Positions 1 to 7,707 of a stretch of DNA of 64,000 bases are shown here, piece after piece. This DNA is from CP2-2F sp034436355 (lineage in GTDB: Bacteria > Chloroflexota > Anaerolineae > Aggregatilineales > UBA2796), in assembly GCA_034436355.1 (NCBI GenBank), contig DAOTVQ010000025.1:28836-92835 (forward strand), read 5' to 3'. Both the position numbers and the translations under genes were made by a program. The notes beneath the pieces were generated by a model that saw nothing but the letters and a program-made list of their open reading frames with translations, was not told the origin of the DNA and made no database searches. The first letter of the stretch is position 1; every line of letters begins with the position of its first letter.

Positions 1-653
1 GCCCAAATCACCACCAGCGCATAGGCAATATCACGCCGCCGTACCACCATCAGCACCGTGATAAAGGTTGCCACTGCCACCATGATAGCTGCCCACAGCT
101 CACCGCCAATGCCAAAGCCTGTCCAGCCGCTGTCAAAGAGTACATAGGCGACGTTGGCGACGGTTGCCACTGTGATCCAGCCCAGATAGATGCTGAAGGG
201 AATGTGCGCTGCCCAACGTACTTGCGCGGAGACGGGCTGAATGCCGATCTCCTGAATGAGGTAGATTCTGAGCAGTGATCCCAGCAACACCAACATGGCA
301 AGCGTGCTAAGGGCAAACTGCTCGTTCAGGAACAGCACCAACCAGACCATGTTTGCAAGGCAGCTGAGCACAAACAGCCCGCCGACTTGCGTCATACGCG
401 GATTAAAGCGCCCACTTGTGCTGTGGTAGACCACGAACGCACCAATGCCAATATAGATAACGCCCCAGATGGCAAACACATAGCCCGCGGGCAGGAAGTA
501 GATCGGATAGCGTTCACCTACTTCCGCCACTGTGCGCGGAAAGAGCGTTAGGTTAAAGGCTGCCGCGCCCTGTGACAGGAAGTTCATGACCAAGGTGGCA
601 AGAAATGCCACAATCACGGCGATATGCCGCAGGCTGAAGGCTGTTGTTTTCAT
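1..653 (-). CDS. TspO/MBR-like multi-TM membrane protein (3' end beyond window)
   Basis: Reading the minus strand from ATG at 653 gives an open frame to base 1 without a stop, so the C-terminus lies outside the window. The protein begins MKTTAFSLRHIAVIVAFLA and has about five to six hydrophobic segments. It carries the stretches FAIWGVIYIGIGAFVVY and PFSIYLGWITVATVANVAYV, which resemble the tryptophan-rich sensory protein (TspO/MBR) superfamily; that family binds porphyrins and other hydrophobic ligands in membranes. The assignment rests on remembered family patterns. The ligand and role here are unknown. It is separated from the next upstream gene by a GC hairpin. Confidence 0.6.
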   Translation of the reverse strand, partial: MKTTAFSLRHIAVIVAFLATLVMNFLSQGAAAFNLTLFPRTVAEVGERYPIYFLPAGYVFAIWGVIYIGIGAFVVYHSTSGRFNPRMTQVGGLFVLSCLANMVWLVLFLNEQFALSTLAMLVLLGSLLRIYLIQEIGIQPVSAQVRWAAHIPFSIYLGWITVATVANVAYVLFDSGWTGFGIGGELWAAIMVAVATFITVLMVVRRRDIAYALVVIW

Positions 654-741
654 AATACACGCCTTTCAATATAACATAATTCCATTGTAGCATAGGTTAT
701 TGGGATACGCCTGTGCAGCGGGGCGGAAGAGATGTTCGAAG

Positions 742-765
742 TCCCGCCCTGCGTGCGGGGCGGGA
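742..765 (-). terminator. GC-rich hairpin after the 161-aa secreted protein gene
   Basis: TCCCGCCC (742-749) and GGGCGGGA (758-765) form a perfect 8-bp stem with an 8-nt loop. It sits just past the stop codon of the minus-strand gene at 843. No U-tract follows, so termination is inferred from position. Confidence 0.45.
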
Positions 766-842
766 TTTAGGGTGGGGTAAATGCCACTGTTGCCTTCTCA
801 GCCCGCAAGCAAAGAAAGGCGATCAAAGGGGTGTATCACAGC

Positions 843-1328
843 CTAACGGCTGAACAAAACAGCCACCGTAATTTCATCTTCAGTAATGCTTACACTCTCA
901 ACGGTGTAGCGCCCGCGCACCTTGCTATCAATGTAGCGCTTCACAGCGTCTTCGATGGCGCGCTTGGCGGTGCTGTTGAGTGTGGCAAGCTGCGCCGCTG
1001 TTAGGGGCGTGCCGCCCACAGTGGCACTCGTCGCCTTCCATGTTAGCCGCCCATTACTAATAACGGGCTGCCACGTCGAAACAGTATCCAGCGTCAGGCG
1101 TCCATAGCTAACTTTCGCCTTGACCACAGCTTGATCTCTCTGCAAATCTACGCTGACGTTGCTCACAAAGCGGCGCACATTGGCAGGCAACCGATAGGCA
1201 TTGATGTCTTTTTCGGTGATGGTGTAGGTGACACGGCTTTGGGCATGGGCAGGTGCAGCAGGTAAGGCGAGAACGATCAGCGCAGCGATGAGGATGAGCG
1301 CAGTTGTTAAACGGAAGAAGTGGTTCAT
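843..1328 (-). CDS. secreted protein of unknown function, 161 aa
   Basis: A classical signal peptide is visible: basic N-terminus MNHFFRL, hydrophobic core to about residue 25, then AHA-Q as a likely cleavage site. The mature part starts VTYTITEKDINAY and reads like a small alpha/beta domain with repeated V-x-V strands, loosely reminiscent of lipid-binding LmeA/DUF2993-type proteins; this is a weak resemblance only. An AGGGAG ribosome binding site lies about 10 nt before the ATG. It follows the DUF3352-like gene on the same strand, but a hairpin lies between them. Exported, function unknown. Confidence 0.7.
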   Translation of the reverse strand: MNHFFRLTTALILIAALIVLALPAAPAHAQSRVTYTITEKDINAYRLPANVRRFVSNVSVDLQRDQAVVKAKVSYGRLTLDTVSTWQPVISNGRLTWKATSATVGGTPLTAAQLATLNSTAKRAIEDAVKRYIDSKVRGRYTVESVSITEDEITVAVLFSR

Positions 1329-1352
1329 TATCTACAACTCCCTAAACTGAAT

Positions 1353-1371
1353 AGGGCGGAAAATCCGCCCT
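1353..1371 (-). terminator. hairpin between two secreted-protein genes
   Basis: AGGGCGGA (1353-1360), loop AAA, TCCGCCCT (1364-1371): a perfect 8-bp inverted repeat 15 bases after the stop of the DUF3352-like gene and before the next start. It belongs to a recurring GGGCGG hairpin family in this window. Confidence 0.5.
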
Positions 1372-1385
1372 GTGCGATAGAAAGG

Positions 1386-3197
1386 TTATTCAGGCAGCGT
1401 TAGCACTAAACGCGACACCTGATAATCACCATTCAAGGCAACGCTGATCGAGCTGCTGCTGAGCAGTGGCGCAAACAACTGCCCAAAGAAGCGCGTCTGG
1501 CGAAACTGGCTGAGTTCCTGGCGTGGATCAGGCGTGGCAGGTGCTTGCGGCGTGCCGCTTAGGTCACCGATGATGCGCGAGAAAGTGCGTCCCGTTATCA
1601 CATCTTGCAACGCAATGAACTCTGCCGCTAGGTTGATCGTATCCGTCCCCATATACCAAATTTGGTTGGCATTGGGCAGGGCATACTTCATCGCTTCCTC
1701 GTAGCCGAGTGCGGCAGTCAAACCTGCTGTGCCACTGGTGATGTGATCGGCAGCCGCTTTGGTGGCGAAGTAAAAGACAGAGTCGTTCGCGCCAAGCACC
1801 AATTCAATTGGTGTGCTGAGGTTCGGCACATCTAGGGCAATTGTCAGCGCGCCGTCCCCTTTGGTCAGGGTGACGTTAGGCGCATCTTGCAGCGCACGTT
1901 CTAGCGCAGTGCCGAGCGAACTGACTATGTTGGCAGCCTTTGCAGCGTCGGTTGCTTCAATGATCAAGCCGAAGTTGTAGCCGACAAATGGCACAGGAGT
2001 GTCGGGATCAATCGCCGCCTCCAACAGCGAGTTGGCTTGCGGTGTGTAGGCAACAAACAAGGCAAAATCGCCCGTCATCCAGCTTAGGATGTCCTCATTG
2101 AGGTCAAGCCCAGTCAGCATCTGCACCGCGCCTTCAATCTGACGCAAGCCGCGTTCAAGGTCTTCCACACCAAGCCCTTGACTCTCCATGCTTGAGCGAA
2201 GAGCAGTCAGGACAACATCATAGAGTCCCTTCAAGTTCCTAGTCTGGATGGAGAGGATCGTATCAGCGGGCATATAGGCAGCAAAGGTTGGGTTGGTCGG
2301 CGAAGTGAGGTCAACGTCGCCGTAGAGCGCCTCAACGGTGTTAGGCACGGCAGTATCCAACACCAAAGAGCGCTCATCAAGGATGGTTGCACCGAATGCT
2401 ATCGGCACGAAAGAAGCTGCTAACAATTCGCGCTGAGCAGGTGGCATCATCATCTCAAAGGTGCTTTGCAGGCTGGCAAAGTTGAGGTAGGCAAGGATGT
2501 TGTAGCCTTCAGCCGGCAGCGCGCCAGCGGTGGTAGTGAAGTCGGGATTGCTGTTCAACTTGGCATCACGAGAGAGCGTGGCGCTGATGGTAGCTGTGTT
2601 GCCAAGCATAAACAGATCGTTGGTCACACGCACCGCAACAGGCAGCCCATTAGCATCCTCGTAATCAGTGAAATCGGCGGTGCTGTTCTTGGTATAGCCG
2701 CTAGGTGGTGCGAGGCGCTCAAAGAGTGCTTCTGCTGCGGCGCGGTCAGTAATCTGAAGAACCAACAGAAATTCAGTTTCGGAATCGTTGCTGCGGTCAG
2801 TATCCAACAGCTTATCCAAGCTGCCAATGGCAAAGGCACCGTTATCGCCAAGCCAAGCGCGCACTGTGCTTTGGAAATCGCCACCGAGTGGCTGTGTGGC
2901 TTGGTCAAGCAGTTGCATCAGAGAAATCGAAGGTGCCACACCTTGCGGCAGCTTTGCCAGAATCTTTTGCAACACACCATCCAGTGCTTGGATGTAGCCG
3001 TCATCCGTGCGGAAACCAACAAAAACAGAGGCATTGTTCGGCATGAGCGCCGCCAATGTATCAACATCTGCCTGTGCAAGCAGGGTTGCTGTGTTCGGCG
3101 CACGCTCTGCAGCAAGGTTGGCAGAGGGTGCTGCCAAGCCAACGGCGAGCGCGGCAACCAGCAAGGATGCCCAGAGAAACTTAGTCAAGCGAATCAT
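1386..3197 (-). CDS. DUF3352-like secreted protein, 603 aa
   Basis: The start is placed at MIRLTKFLWAS because a GAGGTG Shine-Dalgarno lies 4-7 nt upstream; the frame stays open further upstream but without a ribosome binding site. A signal peptide runs to about residue 30. The mature protein starts with ADVDTLAALMPNNASVFVGFRTDD and later has AAYMPADTILSIQTRNL, the recurring 'proteins must be small numbers in [0,1] of resource' style of DUF3352 family members, which in bacteria are exported and of unknown function. Several stretches predict alternating strands and helices. It may be secreted or cell-wall associated. It is transcribed with, but separated by a hairpin from, the 161-aa secreted protein. 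Confidence 0.65.
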   Translation of the reverse strand: MIRLTKFLWASLLVAALAVGLAAPSANLAAERAPNTATLLAQADVDTLAALMPNNASVFVGFRTDDGYIQALDGVLQKILAKLPQGVAPSISLMQLLDQATQPLGGDFQSTVRAWLGDNGAFAIGSLDKLLDTDRSNDSETEFLLVLQITDRAAAEALFERLAPPSGYTKNSTADFTDYEDANGLPVAVRVTNDLFMLGNTATISATLSRDAKLNSNPDFTTTAGALPAEGYNILAYLNFASLQSTFEMMMPPAQRELLAASFVPIAFGATILDERSLVLDTAVPNTVEALYGDVDLTSPTNPTFAAYMPADTILSIQTRNLKGLYDVVLTALRSSMESQGLGVEDLERGLRQIEGAVQMLTGLDLNEDILSWMTGDFALFVAYTPQANSLLEAAIDPDTPVPFVGYNFGLIIEATDAAKAANIVSSLGTALERALQDAPNVTLTKGDGALTIALDVPNLSTPIELVLGANDSVFYFATKAAADHITSGTAGLTAALGYEEAMKYALPNANQIWYMGTDTINLAAEFIALQDVITGRTFSRIIGDLSGTPQAPATPDPRQELSQFRQTRFFGQLFAPLLSSSSISVALNGDYQVSRLVLTLPE

Positions 3198-3414
3198 ACA
3201 CACCTCGAAGTTCGTGTATATACATCCATTGGTCATTATACGCCTAAGGTGAGTTAAGAGTTGCAAACAGTGTAAAAATTTTTACAACCTGAAAGATTGA
3301 TTCGGCGTATGGCATCTATAGCAGCACATCAGCAGCGCGTTAAATCGCCTTTCAGTGTACAATTGAAGATAACGCACGGTGCTGAGCAGAGAAAGCAGTG
3401 AGGATGGCAGGGCT

Positions 3415-5235
3415 ATGGTAGATTTACTTGGCACGCGGCTGAACCGCTATGAAATCCGTCAGCGTGTTGGTAAAGGCGGCATGGCGGCAGTCTATAAGGC
3501 GTGGGATACCAATCTAGAGCGTTGGGTTGCCATCAAGGTGCTGCATACCTACCTCTCGGATGATAAAGACTTCAAGCAGCGTTTTGAGCGGGAGGCGAAG
3601 CTGATCGCCAGTTTGAATCACCCCAATATTGTGCAGGTCTACGATTTTGATACGATAGAACGTGATGGCGAAACAGTCTACTACATGGTGATGACCTATG
3701 TGGAAGGGCAAACGCTGCGCCAACTGATGGAAAGCCGCCGTGAACGCGGCGAACGTCTGAGCCTTGCCGAAGTGGGCGCCGTCATGCGCGGCGTGTGCAG
3801 TGGGCTTGCCTACGCGCACAAGCGTGGCATGGTGCATCGGGATGTGACGCCGGGCAATATCTTATTCAACGCCGAAGGGCAGCCCGTGCTGGCGGATTTT
3901 GGCATCGCACGCCTTGTGGAAGGTGCGCGCATTACGCGCAGCGGCACCACCAGCGGCACGCCGATCTATATGTCGCCCGAACAAAGCACCGGCAGCGAGA
4001 GTGATCACCGCGCTGACATTTACTCATTAGGCGTGATCTTGTTTGAGCTGCTCAGCGGCAAAGCGCCCTACGACGGCGACAGCACCGTTGCCATCCTGAT
4101 GAAGCACGTGAACGATCCGATCCCGACTGTGACCGAGCTTGTGCCAAGCCTGCCCGCCGATGCAGACGCTGTGATCGCCCGTGCGCTTGCCAAAAATGCA
4201 GAGGACCGCTATCAGACGGTGGAAGCCTTCTTGCAAGATGTTGAGGTGCGTATTCTTGGCAAAGAGGTAAGCCTGCTGAGTGCCTCAACCATCATTATAG
4301 AGGCTGCCAAACCGCGCAGTGGCAACACCACCCGAATGCCCCTCCAAACCGAGCTGATGTCTAATCTGCCCGATAAACCAATACGCTTTTGGTCACCACC
4401 ACTGATCACGCTGCTCTTTGCGCTCACCGTGCTGATCCTCATCCTGCTGCCAAGCCGCTTATTGCCAACCTTGCCACCAGAACCAACCTTTCCCTTAGTG
4501 GTGCCACCCATCACCACCAAACAGTTTGCACCTTCTATGACGCGCGGACCGATTGAGTTCGTAGAGACTTTCGAAGGTGAACGCGACTATGCATGGGACA
4601 TCACCACCAATAATCCTGATATCTACCGCAACGTTGAGCGCCGCGTTGAGACAATCATCGAGGGCGGGCAAAGCACCCGCATCCAGACAGGCTTCTACCG
4701 CATTCGGCATACCTTGCGTGCGACAGCGCTCACCAGCTTATTCGATCCCGAGGGGCATAGCTTCTCCACCCAATATGTCTATGAGGCTGATCTAACACTT
4801 TCCACTGACGGGCAGCGTGAGAGCGCCGCGGGCATCGTCTTTCGCTATCGCAACGATGATCAATATTACGTTTTTGCGGTCAATGGCGCAGGGCAAGTCA
4901 GCCTGTGGGTGCGCGCAGACGGCGAATGGACAGAATTGCGCGGCATGGATGAAAAGTGGACGACCGTCGAAGCGGCAAAGCCCGCCGGCGAGTTGAATCG
5001 GCTGCGTTTGGTGGATAATCGGCGCACACTGCAAGGCTACATCAACGATGTGCTTGTGATCGAAGTAAACGTCGAGCCGAAGTGGGAAAGCGGCGCGATT
5101 GGCATTTACCTTGCCACCACACAATCGCGGGTGCCAAACCCGCTGGCAGAGGTCGTTGTGGAACGCTTCAGTGCCAAAGAGTTACGCCGCGCAACCGCAA
5201 CACCAACTCCCACAGCCACTGCCTTCAATAGTTAA
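3415..5235 (+). CDS. transmembrane Ser/Thr protein kinase (PknB type) with extracellular sensor domain
   Basis: A kinase domain spans residues about 10-275: glycine loop GKGGMAAVY, Lys in VAIKVL, catalytic loop HRDVTPGN, DFG as ADFGIAR, and SGTPIYMSPEQ as the P+1 region. The catalytic loop has Thr where Ser/Thr kinases usually have Lys. One membrane helix (FWSPPLITLLFALTVLILILLP) follows near residue 325. The outside part (VETFEGERDYAW to FRYRNDDQYYVFAVNG) looks like a concanavalin/LamG-like beta-sandwich of the DUF1080 type, and the C-terminus is a short T/P tail. Start MVDLLGTRLNRY was preferred because kinase homology begins there; an upstream ATG at 3379 is possible. Likely a receptor kinase; ligand unknown. 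Confidence 0.9.
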   Translation: MVDLLGTRLNRYEIRQRVGKGGMAAVYKAWDTNLERWVAIKVLHTYLSDDKDFKQRFEREAKLIASLNHPNIVQVYDFDTIERDGETVYYMVMTYVEGQTLRQLMESRRERGERLSLAEVGAVMRGVCSGLAYAHKRGMVHRDVTPGNILFNAEGQPVLADFGIARLVEGARITRSGTTSGTPIYMSPEQSTGSESDHRADIYSLGVILFELLSGKAPYDGDSTVAILMKHVNDPIPTVTELVPSLPADADAVIARALAKNAEDRYQTVEAFLQDVEVRILGKEVSLLSASTIIIEAAKPRSGNTTRMPLQTELMSNLPDKPIRFWSPPLITLLFALTVLILILLPSRLLPTLPPEPTFPLVVPPITTKQFAPSMTRGPIEFVETFEGERDYAWDITTNNPDIYRNVERRVETIIEGGQSTRIQTGFYRIRHTLRATALTSLFDPEGHSFSTQYVYEADLTLSTDGQRESAAGIVFRYRNDDQYYVFAVNGAGQVSLWVRADGEWTELRGMDEKWTTVEAAKPAGELNRLRLVDNRRTLQGYINDVLVIEVNVEPKWESGAIGIYLATTQSRVPNPLAEVVVERFSAKELRRATATPTPTATAFNS

Positions 5236-5267
5236 ATGGCGGCGTGCTTCAGGTTACATGGCTGCCC

Positions 5268-6707
5268 TTAATCAAATGGGCATAAATCCTCAAAGGTATA
5301 GATATGCGCTGTGCCGTAGCTGTTCAACGCCGCCAAAGTCTCAGGGCGTGCTTGGGCAAGGCTGCGTGCGGCGGCACAGGCGCGAGCGCGGTCGCGGGTG
5401 CGGTTGAGCGTCTCTAGGAAAGTGCGCCCGATCAGCGCATAGCCTTCGGCGGGTGTGGCAGGCGGATTTTCAGCGATGAGCGCTTCAAGGGCGAGATCGG
5501 CGTTACGGCGCTGTCCGGCGGCAAGATTGGCGTATGCTTTGCGAAGGGTGGCATAGGCGCGCAGCATAGCGGACTCATTGAGCGGCGACCATGACAGCAG
5601 CGCGGGATCATCGCGCACGCGATCATAAAGGCGGATTGCATCCCGCCAGTTTTCCGCCGCAAAAAGCTGATCAGCATCATGCAGGGCATGAATGCGATAG
5701 GCAGCAGGTTCAAGGGTGATCAGCGCTTCTCGATAGACGCTGCCATCCCAATCCCAATAGACCACTGAACGGCGTGGCGGCGCGCCACCGAAATCTAGCG
5801 GCGGATTATAAGCCACGGACAGTTCAAGAATGCCATCTCCATCGGGATCGCCAATTCCAATCCGCGCATCCGTGGCGTCAATTGGCACGCTGTTCAGCGG
5901 GCGAAACTGCCCTAAGGTGGCGCTCCACGAGAGGATTTGGGCGCGGGTGGCGCAGCCTGCCGCCGTACAGACGCGCTGGCTGTAGACTAGCTCGGCGCGG
6001 GCATCCCCATTCATATCCCCAACGCGGTGCAGCACGGGCAAAAGGCTCTCCGGGCTGTAGATGGTGCTGTAAAGCAGGCGATAGCCACGCTGCGCGCAGC
6101 CATAGACCAGCAGCATTCCGGGTGAGGGTGACCCTGCCTGATAACGGACGGGATCATAGGCAGTAATGATGATTTCGGGTGTGCCGTCGCCCGTCAGGTC
6201 GGTATCCGTTTGCACAATGGCGGCATCGCGCACGGCGCCCCAGGCACGCAGCGCCGCTTCTAGGACTGTGGTGGCACCGCCCGCCGAAAGGTAAAGGCTG
6301 ATCACCTCTGGGTATTGGCTGAAGCTGCTCGGTGGCGGTGGCGGTGGTGGGTTGCCAAGCGGTGGGCAATCGCCGGGCAGGAACTGCGGTGGCGCAAAGG
6401 GTGCAAGGGCGGCAGCCGTTGCTGCGCTGATGGTGGCAGAAAGGGCGGTAGCGGTGGCAGCCGGCGCAACAATTTGCCCAAGAACGGGCGCAGGATCAAC
6501 TGGTGGTAGGCTTGTACCGTTGGCAGGCGTGCCAAGCAGCACAGAAATGCGCCCGCCGGGTGTGGCAGTCGCAAAGGGCAGCAGCGTAGGCGTTGGGCGT
6601 GAAGGGCGCTGCCCGATCAGGTCGCTGATGCCGCTGCACGCTGTGCTAAGCGCTATAAGGCACAGTAATCCTAAGGTGCGCCAAGAGTGGGCAGGGAAAA
6701 GGCTCAT
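5268..6707 (-). CDS. lipoprotein with FG-GAP/VCBS-like repeats
   Basis: The N-terminus is a hydrophobic segment ending LIALSTACS, a lipobox-like site, so the protein is probably lipid-anchored outside the cell. A P/T/A-rich linker follows (about residues 25-130). Three repeats with calcium-loop-like acid stretches, DLTGDGTPEI, DMNGDARAEL and DPDGDGILEL, match FG-GAP/VCBS beta-propeller blades. The C-terminal third is helical with alanine-rich repeats (ADQLFAAENWRDAIRLYDRV) resembling TPR. Three consecutive ATGs occur; the third (6707) has GGAG at 8 nt spacing. It converges on the kinase gene with a 32-base gap. Function unknown. Confidence 0.7.
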   Translation of the reverse strand: MSLFPAHSWRTLGLLCLIALSTACSGISDLIGQRPSRPTPTLLPFATATPGGRISVLLGTPANGTSLPPVDPAPVLGQIVAPAATATALSATISAATAAALAPFAPPQFLPGDCPPLGNPPPPPPPSSFSQYPEVISLYLSAGGATTVLEAALRAWGAVRDAAIVQTDTDLTGDGTPEIIITAYDPVRYQAGSPSPGMLLVYGCAQRGYRLLYSTIYSPESLLPVLHRVGDMNGDARAELVYSQRVCTAAGCATRAQILSWSATLGQFRPLNSVPIDATDARIGIGDPDGDGILELSVAYNPPLDFGGAPPRRSVVYWDWDGSVYREALITLEPAAYRIHALHDADQLFAAENWRDAIRLYDRVRDDPALLSWSPLNESAMLRAYATLRKAYANLAAGQRRNADLALEALIAENPPATPAEGYALIGRTFLETLNRTRDRARACAAARSLAQARPETLAALNSYGTAHIYTFEDLCPFD

Positions 6708-6942
6708 CATCATAACTCCGCGCACAAGCATAGCGCTGAATGACGCTTTGTGCCACGTGGCGATAAGCTGCTAAAACTGCGTGGATCAGCCAAGCCTAAT
6801 CGCACGCCCTTCTAAAAATGCAGCCGCTGATAAAGCTCTTATGCACGTTTGGTACAATCGAGGCTATACTTAGACAATACACATGCCGCACGGAACACCG
6901 TGCGCCTGCCCTAAAGCAAAATCGTAGACTGGAGCTGGACTC

Positions 6943-7539
6943 ATGGCTTTCATTCCAACCGTAATTGAAGACACCGGGCGCTATGAGCGCGCTTGGGATG
7001 TCTACTCGCTGCTGCTCAAAGAGCGCATCATCTTCGTTGGCACAGAGATCAACGCCATTGTTGCCAACTCAATTGTGGCACAGCTGCTCTACCTTGAGCA
7101 TGAAGACCCCGACCGCGAAATTCAGATGTATATTCAATCGCCTGGGGGTGAGATTTACGCCGGTTTGGCGATCTATGATGCCATGCGCCAGATCAAAGCG
7201 CCAGTGGCTACCACTGCCATCGGCATGACGGCGAGCTTTGGCACGGTGCTGTTGGCAGCTGGCACAAAGGGAATGCGCTATGCGTTGCCCAACGCCACAG
7301 TTCACATGCACCAACCGCTAAGCTATGGCGGCGGCGGGCAAGCCTCTGATGTTGCCATTCAGGCGAAGGAAATCATCCGCTTGAAGGAAAAGCTGCTAGA
7401 TATTCTGGTTGAGGCAACCGCCCAACCGCGTGATGTATTGGAGCGTGATACAGATCGGGATATCTATCTGAGCGCTGAGCGCGCCCGCGAATATGGCATT
7501 GTGGATAAAATCCTCGAAAGCCCTAAACAGAAAAAATAA
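6943..7539 (+). CDS. clpP: ATP-dependent Clp protease proteolytic subunit
   Basis: ClpP forms the tetradecameric serine-protease chamber that degrades substrates unfolded by ClpX, ClpC or ClpA. The catalytic triad is intact: Ser in GMTASFGT, His in HMHQPLS, Asp in ERDTDRDIYLS. The 198-aa length and the motif SPGGEIYAGLAIYDAM are typical. There is no long propeptide. GGAG lies 8-9 nt before the ATG. No Clp ATPase gene is next to it, so the partner is encoded elsewhere. A strong hairpin follows the stop. Confidence 0.97.
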   Translation: MAFIPTVIEDTGRYERAWDVYSLLLKERIIFVGTEINAIVANSIVAQLLYLEHEDPDREIQMYIQSPGGEIYAGLAIYDAMRQIKAPVATTAIGMTASFGTVLLAAGTKGMRYALPNATVHMHQPLSYGGGGQASDVAIQAKEIIRLKEKLLDILVEATAQPRDVLERDTDRDIYLSAERAREYGIVDKILESPKQKK

Positions 7540-7541
7540 TG

Positions 7542-7580
7542 ACACTTAAACGGGGCACTTCACAGTGTCTCGTTTAGTGT
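7542..7580 (+). terminator. long hairpin after clpP
   Basis: TAAACGGGGCACT (7547-7559) pairs with AGTGTCTCGTTTA (7564-7576) over 13 positions, two of them G-U, around a 4-nt loop. ACAC (7542-7545) and GTGT (7577-7580) extend it past one bulged base. There is no U-tract, but its position directly after the clpP stop suggests 3'-end formation. Confidence 0.6.
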
Positions 7581-7618
7581 ATGGCATACCTTAGAGACAG
7601 ATTTGAATTGCTACTGAC

Positions 7619-7647
7619 TTGGCAATTGTTCACGAAATGTATATGAT
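7619..7647 (+). promoter_or_regulatory. sigma-70-like promoter for the DUF4397 gene
   Basis: TTGGCA (7619-7624), 17-nt spacer, TATGAT (7642-7647). Both boxes match the consensus in 4-5 of 6 positions with ideal spacing. A leader of roughly 55 nt follows that contains a hairpin (GATACC 7666-7671 with GGTATC 7680-7685, flanked by GGTT/AACC). Confidence 0.55.
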
Positions 7648-7707
7648 TCGTAGGTAGGTTAACCTGATACCTTAGCTTCGGTATCCCAACCAGAGAGTTA
7701 AATACCT

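Noticed and set aside
50..316. Minus-strand frame of 88 codons at the left edge
   Set aside because: It lies in another frame within the TspO-like gene, which has far better protein character.
2466..3257. Plus-strand frame of 263 codons opposite the DUF3352-like gene
   Set aside because: Antisense shadow; Cys/Arg-rich and without motif.
7666..7685. Leader hairpin of the DUF4397 gene as a riboswitch
   Set aside because: Only a 6-bp stem with a short outer pairing; no match to a known riboswitch consensus could be seen.
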